Shown piece after piece: positions 45,523 to 57,374 of a stretch of 64,000 nucleotides of DNA (the stretch's first letter is position 1; the number at the start of each line of letters is the position of its first letter). Made by a program: the position numbers and the translations under genes. Below the pieces are notes generated by a model. That model had not been told where the DNA came from. It saw nothing but the letters and a program-made list of their open reading frames with translations, and did not search any database. This stretch comes from Mauremys mutica (Eukaryota; Chordata; Testudines; Geoemydidae). The stretch covers positions 69,025,321 to 69,089,320 of the forward strand of contig NC_059075.1 of assembly GCF_020497125.1 (NCBI RefSeq), given 5' to 3'.

Positions 45523-45956
45523 CACTCTCTCCAATGAGTCTTCCCATTTCCCTGCCCATCTAGGTTCCTAACACTTTTATATCTTTCTTATTGCTTTCTA
45601 ATAGGCCTAAATGGCATAAAAAGAGCTTTGATAGTTTCACTATATTCCTTTTAACTTTTCAGAATAAAGCTGTCAGGCTCAGATTGAAATAACAGACTAA
45701 CATTTCTAGTGCCAAAAACAAACAAAAAATACTTGTAAATATATGTTCTGTTCAGGTAAATACTTCAGAGTGACACGGCAGTTCAAAGCAATTGTACACC
45801 CCAGTAGAAGGTAAAAAACAAATGTATTTATTCATTAAAATGGTCCACTGTTAGATGGAAGAACTAAAAAAATTCCATACTGACATTAATGTAAGATGTT
45901 GGCCAAACACACAAAAGTGACCCAACGTTATTAAGGGGGCACTGTTAATCTATTTA

Positions 45957-46295
45957 TTTTATCAAAGAGAAGGTTAAGGGGTGATTTGATCACAGTCTGT
46001 AAGTACCTACATGGGGATCAGAAATCTCAGGGCTCTTCAATCTAGCAGACAAGAGTATAACAAGAACTAATGGCTAGCAGTTGAAGTTAGACAAATTCAT
46101 ATTAGTAATAAAACGAGCAAAATTTTAACAGTTAGGTTAAACATTGGAACAGCTTACCAATGTTAGTAGTGGATTCCCCATTACTGGAATTTTTTAAAAT
46201 CAAGATTAGATGTTTTTCTAAATAATATGTCCTAGTGCAATCACAGCTATTGGACCTGAAACAGAAAATAATTCAAGCAAGTCCTATGGCCTGTG
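45957..46295 (+). mobile_element. CR1 LINE 3' part, split by an LTR-like insertion (left piece)
   Basis: GAGAAGGTTAAGGGGTGATT, TGATCACAGTCTGTAAGTAC, AACATTGGAACAGCTTACCA and AGTCCTATGGCCTGTG follow the CR1 ORF2 end and 3' UTR. Reading frame degraded. The tail stops at CCTGTG (46290-46295) and resumes at 47659. Confidence 0.8.
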
Positions 46296-47658
46296 TGTGA
46301 CATTATACTCCACATTCTTTATGAAAATATGCTTGTGGTAGGAATATGACATAACTAAGGTATGCTTTATGCAAGATAACTCTTGTAACGTATCATTGGA
46401 AAGGTTATAATTTACTGAATATGATTATCTTATTTGCATGCATGTATCATTTCTGTATCTGAAATTAGGAATATTTACTATGTATCTATATTTCACCTAT
46501 GTTACTTTGGGTCATGTCCCCTGCTAACACTTCAGGTACAACACTGAAAAAGCCCGACAGTGCTGATGGCCCATCAGCAAGACAATGGACCGTAAAAGAA
46601 CTTAGTCTTCCCGTGAACGTGTGGGTCAGCCTGTGAAGAATGGGTACAGGGGCCTTACAGAGGCATGTAACCATGTCACCTGATACTGAAACCCATCTTG
46701 AATTCTGTACTTTTCCATGAGAAGCTGGGCGGGGAGAAGGGGGGAAGGGGGGAGAGGTCAAACTAGGAAACAAAGGACTCTCACCTTATGCAAATACTAT
46801 TTAAGGATGGGGAGGGAGATAATCCACATCATCAGTTCTCCCCTGGTGACCCACCCAAGATGACTGCTAGAAACAATTATGGGTTTGTCTACACTGGCAA
46901 TTTACAGCACTACAACTTTCTCGCTCAGGAAAAAACACCCACGAGCAAAGCAAGTTACAGCGCTGTAAAGTGCCAGTGTACACTCCCAGCGCTGGTAGCT
47001 ACGACCCTCACGGAGGTGGGTTTTTTAGAGCACTGGGAGAGCTCTCTCTCCCAGCGCTCTGCTGCGACCACACAAGCCATGTTAAAGTGCTGCTGCGGCC
47101 CTAAGACTGAACTGGACCCAGGCTGGAAGGGCATCTGGCCTGTGAAGATTATTAGAACCACATTTAGGGTGAGAACGTACATGTAACCAGTTTCTTTAGT
47201 GTATTAAACTTAGTTTGCGTGCTGTTTTATTTTCTTAGTAATCTGCCTTGTTCTGTCTGCTAAATCCTTAACTACTTAAAATACATCTATTATAGTTCAT
47301 AAATACATTTATTTCTGGTTTATACTATAACCCAGTTTATGTGATTTCTAACTGGGGGGACGAGAAGTTGTGCCTACGTTCCTCCACATTGAGGGAAGAG
47401 GCAAATTTCATATAATTTTGGGTTTGTACTCCAAGGGGGGTGGACATCTGGGTGCTGTGGTGAGCCCCTTAAACTGAGCCTCTCAGAGCAAATCTCTGTC
47501 TCTCTGTGCAGCTGGGCTAGGGTCCCTGCCTGTGCTTGGCTGGAAAAGGCTGGGGACCCTAGCCCAGCAAGATCAGGTAAAAGGGGGCCCAGGCTGGCAG
47601 AATAGTCTGACTCAGTGGTGTCCCAGTACACCAGGTGACATCCCAGGGGGTCCAACCT
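46296..47658. mobile_element. LTR-like element inserted in CR1 tail
   Basis: Starts TGTGACATTATACTCCACAT, precisely where the CR1 tail is interrupted, and runs about 1.36 kb to GGGGGTCCAAC near 47651. Internal words such as GTATCATTGGAAAGGTTATA, TTTGCATGCATGTATCATTT and ATGTAACCATGTCACCTGAT are ones I associate with an abundant turtle LTR-type repeat. No protein is encoded. The TG start supports an LTR; the right end is less certain. Contains a nested Harbinger MITE (46881-47100). Confidence 0.55.
46881..47100. mobile_element. PIF/Harbinger-like MITE nested in the LTR-like element
   Basis: GGGTTTGTCTACACTGGCAA at the left; right end GTTAAAGTGCTGCTGCGGCC. Internal inverted arms AATTTACAGCACTACAACTT and AGTTACAGCGCTGTAAAGTG, and CCCAGCGCTGG words, match the copy at 28404-28617 in the opposite orientation. 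3-bp TSD not preserved. Confidence 0.75.
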
Positions 47659-47712
47659 GCAGGTTAAACTACTAGACAAACACAATGGTCCCATCTTGTG
47701 ATTCTGTGAAGA
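47659..47712 (+). mobile_element. CR1 LINE tail, right piece of the split copy
   Basis: CAGGTTAAACTACTAGACAA, then ACACAATGGTCCCATCTTGT and GATTCTGTGAA, continues the CR1 3' UTR broken at 46295 and ends in the ATTCTRTGA-like terminus. Confidence 0.7.
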
Positions 47713-47899
47713 GAAGAGGCAGGGAAAATGATTCACAACCCAACTGTTCTCTGAGTCAGTACTGAATCAGTGAACTCAAACCCTGAAATACAGGTCAACC
47801 CTAATCATCTGAATGTCTCAGGAGACATCTAGAACCTTTGAATAATTAAGAGTCAAACAAAAAATTTCAGATTCAATGGACAAATGTAGGATAACCTAG

Positions 47900-48262
47900 T
47901 GTGACAGGGCCCACTTGCTCCTGCCTCTGGGCAAGTCCACAAACAGCTCAGAGACCTTTTTTGCTGGTAAAACACCTGATGCAATTTATTTATAATATTA
48001 ATTTCCACCACCTTTATACACTATAAAGTCTTAGCCTCAGAGCCCTCATCTCTTGAGGCAAGCAGGAAAGAGCATCTTACTTCCTCCCTTTCCCACTTCC
48101 TTCTTGTACTTTTTGTATCATCAGCCTATTAGCCCTTTAGTTCTCTCCTTAGCCCATCAATTAGGCACAGATCTCCCTAATGAGATCTGCAGTGGAGTAG
48201 TTAATTAGAGTTGCAGTGACCAGAGCACTTGCTCAGCTGCTGTTGCCCAGCACACCGCCACA
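47900..48262. mobile_element. Possible solo LTR, 363 bp
   Basis: TGTGACAGGGCCCACTTGCT at the left and CAGCACACCGCCACA at the right give TG...CA ends. Flanking pentamers CCTAG (47895-47899) and CCCAG (48263-48267) differ at one base, as a 5-bp duplication might. No coding. A diverged relative may lie at 55490-56240. The assignment is inference from ends only. Confidence 0.4.
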
Positions 48263-48534
48263 CCCAGGTTTTGGATATTTGGGATTTTCTTGTCATAGAT
48301 AGAATTTCTCATCAGTTCATCTAAATCTAATGAAAGACCAGTTCTGTATTCCCTACTTAGGCAATATTCCCACTGAACTGAAAGGAACATACATCAACTA
48401 TAGGCCTTTCATCACATTTTGATGAAGAAGAATTCTTTCAGTCTGTTTGGTGTGTATATTTCAGATTTACCTCTATTATTATGCCCGTTTGAGATAAAAT
48501 CTAACGTTCCTGACTGTGGAAGATGAATATTTTC

Positions 48535-48538
<4 letters not shown>

Positions 48539-48606
<68 letters not shown>
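48539..48606. repeat. AT dinucleotide microsatellite, 34 uninterrupted units
   Basis: 68 bases of pure AT repeat, perfectly uninterrupted. Translation gives a run of alternating Tyr/Ile on the minus strand with no meaning. Confidence 0.98.
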
Positions 48607-48608
<2 letters not shown>

Positions 48609-49197
48609 CTGTGTATTTTTGATTGATTAATAAGTCTCTTTAGATTTGTAGAGTATGAAACATTTGCAATGACTAATTTAGTCACTGTGTTCTTATGTGA
48701 ACTTTATGGAATTTATAGGAAGTTAAAAACTCATCTATATAGAATGTCATCCTTCATCTCTAATTGTCTGTGTGTACTCTCAATTTCAAATGTTAAAAAA
48801 TATGAATTTGAAAAGAATTTATATTCACGAGTAATGTGTTTAATGAAATAGGATATTCAATAGGAAGGATTTTTCAAGAAGTTTAGACCAAAAATTTAGG
48901 ATTTGTTTTAAAAACCTACAGTACAAGGTTTTAGTGATTATATTTTAAAGTACATAAAAAGTGTTTTTAAAAACACTGTGGAAGCCTAAAATAAAACAGC
49001 ATTATATTAGCTCCTGGCAATAAGGAAGTTAAACATCTGACTATCAACTGAAAGAGAATCAGGCCCATCTATTATCACTATCCAAGGTGAGTGAAGTGTT
49101 AAAATGAACTGGATAAATGATGAAAGGCAAGTTGTATTTTAAAATTATTTCAGATTTAATAAGATCAGTTGGTAAAATAAGGAATTATTTTTAGATA
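48607..49197. other. Unannotated non-coding stretch
   Basis: Very AT-rich; nothing recognised. Confidence 0.45.
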
Positions 49198-49262
49198 CGG
49201 GGCCAGATTCTCAGCCCTAATAAGGCTGTTTTGCATCACACCAGCAGTGTAAAAGCTCCCGT
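49198..49262. repeat. Palindromic repeat fragment (GGGCCAGATTCTCAGCC type)
   Basis: GGGGCCAGATTCTCAGCCCT is the same kind of arm as at 14920 and 680-756. The other arm is missing or strongly changed. Confidence 0.4.
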
Positions 49263-51872
49263 AAGGTAATCTTGGTGGCAATCTGAGGATTCCCATAGTT
49301 TAGGGAAATCACTGGAGTGGTGAAGAGCTAACAAAGCCAATTCTACAACACCCTTTTCCCAATGGATTAAGTGCAGGTAGCCACAGATTAGAGAATCCCT
49401 GATGTTGCGCTCTAACATGCTAGGGGCCAAATCAGCTTCCAGCAGCCCTTGAGATCAGGGGAATATAAATTCACATACAGCCAACTTTACCTCCCAATTT
49501 TGTGTATCCTATGCCATGCACTGCTCAATCAGACCAGAGGATCAATACCATAATTTTTACTTTAACAGTGCCCCTTTTACACAAAAGAGAACAAATGTGT
49601 CTAGCTCACAGAATTAGATTCTAATAGGACAAGGAATACATACACAAATCTGACTTCAAAACCAGACAGAAACAGTAGATACTCGCAAGAAAAACCTGAA
49701 GTAAGTTAACAGCACAGGCTACAAAACCAGACAAGTATCAGTTCAACAGTTCAAATTTTAAATCCCCCAAATAATCCAAGTAAATATACGAGGCGCCTTC
49801 TAATTTTCCATTCTCTGAGCCCTTGCTCTGCAGTACAGAAGCTTGATCCTCTTCCTTATTTTTCTTAGAAGAGTGTGGGTAGATGACTTATCCAAGAAAA
49901 TGTAGGTTTACACATCATAAAATACCACAGAATTTGGTCAGATAAAACAGCAATTTTGCATTTACATAGCTTCTTTCATTGGTGGGTAAAAGGCTCCCTC
50001 TGGTACGTGTGTAGCTAGTACAAACAGTTATTAAAGTTTGTAAAGAGTTTAGGGATCCATATAAATGAAACACAACCACCTTTGTGGTAGAATGCAGATA
50101 CTGCTTAACAGCACACTTCAACACTACACAACAGTTAGAGAAAGTGACTGAAGACTACACAGACGTCAAGAAACTCAAAGTTATGGATTCAGCAAAACTG
50201 TTACCTGACTACATTTTATTTCTGTAGTAAGGCAACATATGTTCAATATCATGTACAATACATCAATAGAAAATGCTATATACACACAAGGACAATTTTA
50301 GATTGCTATAAGAATTTTAACTTTGAATTTCCTGTCTTGTATGCATTTCAGTACTTAACTCTAACATTTCATGACCAGTATTTTCCATTTACAAATGGTA
50401 AGCCATTACTGCAAAATTACACATCTCAGTTCTGCTAAACTCCTCACCCACAAAAGATATAGACATGTATTCCTTAGCTTTATACCTCTGTCAAAATGTT
50501 TGGCCATAAGCATAGCTTTGAGGCATAGTAAGGATCAGACCACATGAATCGTTCATTATTTAATACCTGTAATGCTCTGAGATTCTGACACTTTCTACTT
50601 TGATAGTTTAAGGCTTAAAGCCAGTGCTGCAAGCTTGCCGGAGGGAACATTTCTGGGATAAATCATTTCATATGGCATTACTCCCCATCAAGACAATAAA
50701 ACACTGCTCCCAGGTTTTCCCTGGAGACCAAGTTCATCCTTATTTGTTATTGTGGAGAAAGTACACATCTGTAAACGTTTAATATTACTTACACAGCATT
50801 CGCCAGAGGGCTTTTAACAAAGGTGATTTTAAAAGCTTTGTCTACTGCTTGTGACATTCCCCTTTCCTTTACCAGATCACTAGAGTCTGACTGTCTGTAT
50901 TTCTTTTTCAGTAACCATGGAAAGATGCATCTCTACCTTATATAAAGTTTTTATGACAAGGAGAAGGATGATGGTAATTTCTTACCTGTAAATTTGATTT
51001 TTCCAAGATCCTCTATGTCAAGAGAGTAGGTTTAAGTTCTCTTACCAGCAGATGGAGATAGCAAAAGGGAAATTCATTTGCTATCACTCCCCATACGAAG
51101 GGAGCTGACTGCATCTGCTCACTTAGACTTCCAAAGTGATAACATTTCTGTTATTTCTAAGGAAATACTTAAGATTTTTTCAGAAAAGAAGATCCATACT
51201 TCACCAAAATAACTAAAATTGAGTGGCATTTCTGGGCTACAAGACAGAGACATGCAGATAACAATTAACAATTAGGAAGTTACAACTATCCCTCTGTGCC
51301 AGTCTAAAGAGTGAGAATTTCAGCAAACACCCAGTCCCTAAATAGGCAAAGAGTGGATTACTGAGGGAAAAAAGCAGACATGTTCACACCATAATCAAGG
51401 TCGACTAAATCAAAGAGATGACTTGGACCTTCATGGTTTCATAAGCCAAAATTCAGGAAAGAACACTCAACCCATCAATATCAAACCTGGCAACCAAATC
51501 ATGCTTATTTGGACGGGTGATAATCTTGAGCTCAATTATGAAATATACTGACCACTCAACTCCCATGACTTCCATGAGAATTATGGGTGAACAGCACATC
51601 AGGACCCAATCCCTTTTTGTTTTATTATTGGGTTTCATAAAGGACTTAGAATCAAATTCAGGACTGCAGACACAAGTGGAGCAGATTATTATTACAATTG
51701 GCCATCAAGAGCATCATACCTTTGTTAGTTATGCCCCATTAAGTACACGTCTGCCTTTTTCCATCTTACTTTTGGTATGAATAGTAATCGGATACATCAG
51801 GTGTTGCATTCTTAAACTATTTTTTATACTGAATGGTCATAGATATCAAGCCTTCGACACCATGCTTTATGA
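49263..51872. other. Unannotated stretch with possible retroelement fragment
   Basis: Mostly AT-rich. 50970-51120 (TTCTTACCTGTAAATTTGAT, CTTACCAGCAGATGGAGATA) resembles part of a dispersed retroelement, but I cannot name it. 51430-51485 (AAATTCAGGAAAGAACACTC) resembles another palindromic repeat arm. Confidence 0.35.
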
Positions 51873-52580
51873 CAGGCCTGCACAACATGCGGCCCAGGGG
51901 CCGCATGCGGCCCGCGAGGGCTCACTGTGCGGCCCGCGAGGGGTGAGTAGGCAAGTGGCAGGTGAGGGGGGGGGCTGAAGAGGCGGGCGGGCAGTGGTGG
52001 GGGTGAGTAGGCAAGCCGGGGGGGGGGGGTGAGGGACTGGGGAGGCGAGTGGGTGGGCAGTGGCAGGGGTTGAGGAGGTGAGCCAGGGGTGGGTGGGAGG
52101 CTGAGGAGGCGAGCGAGGAGTCAGTGGCTGACCTGTTCTACTGATCCGGTCTGGCTCCCATCCCCTCTCCAAGGGTTGCAGCTATCTGGAGGTGCCTGCC
52201 TTCCACGCCTTCCTCAGTCACACCTCATTCATTCAACCAGGCAATTGATTACAAAGTTGGGGGAAGATCTTATTGTACTTCTAGCAAAAAGACATTTTTC
52301 TTTTACCTTAATTATACTACCTTAGGGGCCCACTATATTACCAAGGTTCAATGTTTCGATGGGGCAGCGCTGGGGAAGGAGGGTTTGTTTCCACGGGGCA
52401 GGCGGTGCGGGGGGGAGGAGTATTTCAGGGGGGCTGGGCAGTGCTGGAGGGGGTGTTGTGTTTCAGGGGGGGCTTGGCGGCGCTGGGGGCAGGGTCGGCA
52501 GGGCTGGGGGGGAGTTCGGCTCTCAGCTGTTTTCTTTGGAGTAATATGGCCCTTGCCACTTTATGAGTTGTGCAGGCCTG
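51873..52580. mobile_element. hAT MITE, 708 bp, perfect TSD
   Basis: CAGGCCTGCACAACATGCGG at the left and GAGTTGTGCAGGCCTG at the right (perfect over CAGGCCTGCACAAC), flanked by exact CTTTATGA (51865-51872 and 52581-52588). The interior is G-rich with GGCGAGCGAGG and GGGGGCTGG words, CpG-rich near the left end. The proline/glycine-rich frames inside it are compositional. Confidence 0.94.
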
Positions 52581-52588
52581 CTTTATGA

Positions 52589-54195
52589 CAACACCAGAGC
52601 CATGCTATAAATTGCCCAGGAAGATGCTGCCTCTTGCTCCTTATTGCTTAATTATAAGATGCTTTCTGAATATTCGGGCCATTAGTTAGAGGATAACAAA
52701 GATGAGCAGCTCCCTGCATAACAGAACATGTGTGAAGTCTGCTATTCCTTCATAGTAACTGTCAGTAGAACCTCATGTATGCCTTTACACAGACAACATT
52801 CAGAAACATATTCTGAAATACAGAAGATTTTACTTGGTTAACTAACTTATTTTAACAACCTTCTCATGCTCCAAATCCACTTCTGATAACTTTTAACTGG
52901 ATAAAGCATGCATTTGTCTCATAAGCTTTTCAATATTATCACTATGCAGATGTCACAGCAACAAAGGGCCAACCTGCCAACTGTGAGGACACCACACTCA
53001 TCTCAAGCATCTATTCTGAAATTAACTGTTTGTTCATTTATCTCCAGTGTCACAAACTGAACCTTGTATGACTTAGCTTTTTAGACCCAACAAAACTTTA
53101 TATTATCACCAGAGCTTTGTCCTCCAGTTGTATGTTCATGAATGTATTTTGCATTTTTTGGCAATTTGCGACACTCTTGTCAAATGGTTGCTTTTACTGA
53201 AAACAGGACACCACACAACTTGTGTTGAACCCCTTTGTGTCATGTTGTGATTGCTTTTTTATTGTAATAATGCAAACAAATCATCTCTCCCATTTGTTCA
53301 CCTTTGTATTCTGCCTATAGGTCTTGATATACATTCTTAAGTTTGATGCACTACCTGATTATCAACCATAGCTGATGAGTCTGTACTTCATGCTTCACCG
53401 GTGTTTCATCACCTGATTTAAATTCCTTTCTCCACGGCACTCCATTAATCCATTCCTGCCCTGGCCCACTGTGGGGTTTCCCAACCCCATCACAAGCAAC
53501 ATGAGATTTTGCTATTAGGAGAGGGACTGTAACAGCAGCCTCTCCATTTGTAGTTTAATGAGGTGCAGAATGTATAGCTAATTGAGAACTGGCTGAATAT
53601 TCCTTACTGCTTTAGAGATATATACAATCCTAAACTTGCAGTGAAACTCTATTTACATAAATGGGGATTTTAGATACAGAGCAAGTGAAATATATTAATA
53701 TAATGCTGTATGTATCTCACTCCAAACATTGATTATACTGAGCTTAGTAGATACAGCTTCATGACTTTGATAGATAACAGTTTATGAGCCACTGGAGTGG
53801 TGAATAGAGCACCCCCTAATTTCAGCATACATTAATTTCAGCGATGGTTATGAAGTGCTTTAAAATATACATTTTAAAAATTACATTATAAATACATAAC
53901 ACCCAGTTTTAAGAAGGAACACATCTTCCCACCCTTTAGCTAATTACAAGTGGAAGAGTGCATTGTAACAGCCAGTGTTCCACATGTAAGGCACCCTCAG
54001 AATTCAAAATCAAAGTTAGATTACTTGAAACAGCCAATCTAAGAATTTGACACTCATTAGTTCTTTAGAATCCCAACATCATATCACCTAGGTCGGATGG
54101 TGTGACAATGAGAGTAAAGCATACATCTCTATTGTTTTCCTTTAGTTCTCTGATGTAAAGAGATAAACTTACTCATTTCTATAAACATCCATTTT
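52589..54195. other. Unannotated non-coding stretch
   Basis: About 1.6 kb without recognised repeats or coding. Confidence 0.45.
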
Positions 54196-54473
54196 GGGAC
54201 TTGTTCACACAAGACAGTTATGCCAGCATAAGGTAGGGTGTGAATTTAAACTGTCATAGTTATACCAATATACCTCCCCAAGCAGACACTTATTTCAGAA
54301 TGAGGAAGCCTTTTTCCAATTTAGTTTGTCACTTTGAGACTGGTTTAAGCCATGCCAAAAAAAGCTACTTATTTCAGAATAAGATTTTCCACATGGGGGA
54401 GTTCCGGTGCTATTACTATTCTAATATGATTATACTAGAATAGCTGGAAAAATGTTCTCCTATAGACAAGCCC
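54196..54473. mobile_element. PIF/Harbinger-like MITE, 278 bp
   Basis: GGGACTTGTTCACACAAGAC at the left and CTATAGACAAGCCC at the right. TAA follows the right end (54474-54476), TTT precedes the left. The interior (CTTATTTCAGAATGAGGAAG and CTTATTTCAGAATAAGATTT) carries a duplicated word. Confidence 0.65.
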
Positions 54474-54476
54474 TAA

Positions 54477-55489
54477 GTTGAGGCAGTTACAAATTGTAGG
54501 ACTCTGAGCCCAGCATGGACAGGGCCTCACTTTTCTTCCCAGCAAATATTATGTTTGGTGGTGTGGGCTTTTATTTATTTTTAAAGAAAAAGTACAGCTG
54601 TGATATGTAAAATTCAGATCTGGATTTTGAACAATTGGAAGCCTGCAAGTGTTTATATCCAGGGTGTTAGTGTGGGCCCAACTCTAGGAGTAGCAAGCAC
54701 CCCAACCTGATGAAAGACTAATTAATTTATGAGAAAAGTGACAAATCGCAGGAATGGTTAAGACTGCAGATTTAAAAAAAAAAGGATCCTAGGCAAGAAA
54801 GACTTCAGTCAGCGGAGAGTAGAAGAACACAGTTTTCATGCACTACCAGCCCCAACAAAATACTGGTGGCAGATTTCACCTCTATTTTTCTTTGTGAAAA
54901 CAAAAATGACAGTCAGTTGATGCTGAAAACCTCGTGACAAAAGACAAGGTTTTGAACAAAAATGTATGTGGAAAAACAAAATTTAACAATAGCGATTGAG
55001 AAAACTATCCAGTCAGGGTGACCCTGTGCTTGGTTCTTGCAGCAGATGAAGGCTATAAATCTTTACGTCATGGTGTTAAGCAAGGTGGAGAGAAAAAGAG
55101 CAAGCAATTTAAAAAAGCTTTCAGTGCAAATTGGAACAAAATCCCAAGTACAGGCATAAGTCTTTGGAAATTTCCCCACTTCCAAAGTTGATCCTAAAAA
55201 GGCAAACATGAAACGGACTAGCCAAAAGTTTTGGAAACCATAGGCCGCTAGCTCAATTAGCCAGATTCTGCCCAGTTCCCTTCTATCCATTTACCAGACA
55301 TCTATTCACCAGGCTTATGATCTTTTATTAAATATGTTGCAGCTCCTTGCACAACGAAGTCTATTTCCACAATCTGCTGTCAAGATGGTGATTTTCTATT
55401 GATTTTTTCATTATACCAAGACTGCTTCAGTTTAACCATGTTTTAGATGGTAAGCTCTTTGGACAGAGTTAACCTCTTAGTTTATGTTC
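54477..55489. other. Unannotated non-coding stretch
   Basis: Nothing recognised. Poly-A tract at 54774-54783. Confidence 0.45.
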
Positions 55490-56240
55490 GTACAACACCG
55501 TCATGGGGCACACTCCTCACCGCTATGGCACCTCCTTCTGACATTGTCTGGGGATTAGCTCTCAACCAGTCTGATGCCTCCTCCTTCAGTGGCTTGCCCT
55601 ATGGTCTCTCTCCTGCCCTGTAATCAGGTTACTCCATCTTCGTGACACAGAGTGCTCCCTCTTTGGACCTGAGCCCTTCAGCCAGATCATTAGTTTTCTC
55701 CTTCAGGGGTATCAAAGTCCCTCTGGACAAACTGTCTCAAGCAGTCTTCTGATCCACTGTCCAGACTGTGCCACTTCTCCTGTGGCTGGTATGGGAACCC
55801 AGTCCCACCCATTACTCCACATTCCAGCCCAAGGACCCTATGACTAGCAACCACGGACTAAGCAATTCCAGACCCTGTTGCTGTTACCCTGGGGTCCTTC
55901 CTACCTTTCTTCTCTAGTTCTGCTCCCGTCTCCCACCGCCACCGCCGCCACTACCAGTGGAGTTTCCTCTACTCCCTGTAGCTATTCCACCCCCTCTCAG
56001 GTTTTTGCCAGTGTCTGTATTCCCAGGCAGGATGCCCCCTAGAACTCCTTGTCTCTTGCCAACTCCCCTCCTATCTATGGAGCAACTACAGTGTTCTTCC
56101 CTGCAGCCCATCTTCTGCCACCAACTTCATGATTTTATACTAGCTCAGCCTGCCCCTGCCCAGCTGGGCTTCATCATCAATTAGACCTTATCAGCCCTGA
56201 CTCTCCCCCAACTTCAGCCTGTCACAGGGTTAATTGACCC
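55490..56240. repeat. C-rich LTR-like or dispersed repeat
   Basis: A 750-base C/T-rich block within AT-rich DNA, ending TGTCACAGGGTTAATTGACC. Words such as CCCAGCTGGGCTTCATCATC and ACCGCCACCGCCGCCAC stand out. It resembles antisense LTR-type sequences in turtles, but I cannot define ends. No coding call is justified despite open frames. Confidence 0.4.
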
Positions 56241-56334
56241 CTTTTACATACTAGGTCTTGTGTGGGGTAGAGTCAGAATTGAGGCCTCTGGTAACTACTG
56301 TAGTGCATGTAAACAGTTAAAGGTAGGGGACAGA

Positions 56335-56425
56335 GCAACAGACTGGGTTTATGGGTAGTTAGTGAATTCCATTACCTTCTCTGCCACTGATTTATTGTGT
56401 AACCTGGGCCAAGACTTATTAACTA
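56335..56425 (+). repeat. MIR-like fragment
   Basis: ACTGGGTTTATGGGTAGTTA, TACCTTCTCTGCCACTGATT and TGTAACCTGGGCCAAGACTT resemble the central portion of MIR-like copies. Short. Confidence 0.4.
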
Positions 56426-57040
56426 AACTAAAATGTATTCAAAAAGAAAAGAGAGAGAGTATGGTTAAAAGATCAATATACATACAGACATGAGTTCAAT
56501 TCTTGAGGTTCAGATACATAGCAGAGATGGTGAGCTTTGTAGTTGCAAAGAATTCTTTTAGAATGTAGTTCATAGGTTATAGTCTAATGTCCAATATCAC
56601 CTTCAGGGAGTATCAGCATAACTGGGACCTCAATCATGCAACTCAAACTTCCCCTGATGAAGCTTAAGCAGATCTGAAATAAAAACGATCAGGTCCCAAG
56701 GATCTTTTATACCATTTCAGGACTTTGACAAGTTGGAGTCCCTCGGAGAACAATAGGCCCTCATTTCCTAAGCATCTTTGTTAATTATTCACAGATTAAC
56801 ATAAGGTAATGGCCTCTTTTTCCACCATTCACAGGTGATTTGCTATACATGTCAAAGAGATAAATACTGAGATATCCCATGTTTAAAATTCATTTAAATG
56901 CTAGAATCTTCTTTTGATCTTTGAATTAACAGAATACAGCATAGACAGGGACTGATGTTTACATTGCTGACCACTACCCATATACAAAAACACAAACATT
57001 ATCTCCCCATGTGTCTTTAAGGTTAAATTTGAGTCATTTA

Positions 57041-57316
57041 GGGCAGGTCCATACTCACCGCGCGGGTCGACGCGGTGAGTTCGACTTCTCCGAGTTCGAA
57101 CTATCGCGTCTAATCAAGACGCGATAGTTCGAACTCCCCACGTGCTCCGGTCGACTCCGGAACTCCACCACCGTGAACGGCGGTGACGGAGTCGACCTTG
57201 GAGCCGCGGAGTTCGACCCCGCTGCGTCTGGACGGGTAAGTAAGTCGAACTAGGGTACTTCGAGTTCAGAACTTGCGTACCCTAGTTCGACCCCCGCCCT
57301 TAGTGTAGACCAGGCC
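57041..57316. mobile_element. PIF/Harbinger-like MITE, 276 bp, CpG-rich, perfect TTA duplication
   Basis: GGGCAGGTCCATACTCACCG at the left and CTTAGTGTAGACCAGGCC at the right, with TTA at 57038-57040 and 57317-57319. The interior is dense in CG dinucleotides. A perfect inverted repeat occurs within: 57092-57111 pairs with 57117-57136 (20 bp, 5-nt loop AATCA). Undecayed CpGs suggest a young or unmethylated insertion. Confidence 0.9.
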
Positions 57317-57374
57317 TTATTCTACAGAATGTTTAAGCCTTTTTGGCCATGCATCACAAGTCAACAACATGATG

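Noticed and set aside
51867..52588. Proline/glycine-rich open frames and a CpG-island-like segment
   Set aside because: Fully contained in a hAT MITE with perfect TSDs. G-runs and CpGs belong to the element, not to a promoter.
55914..56184. Glycine-rich / proline-rich frames around CCGCCACCGCCGCC
   Set aside because: Frames are open on both strands across a short CCG-rich tract in an LTR-like block; compositional.
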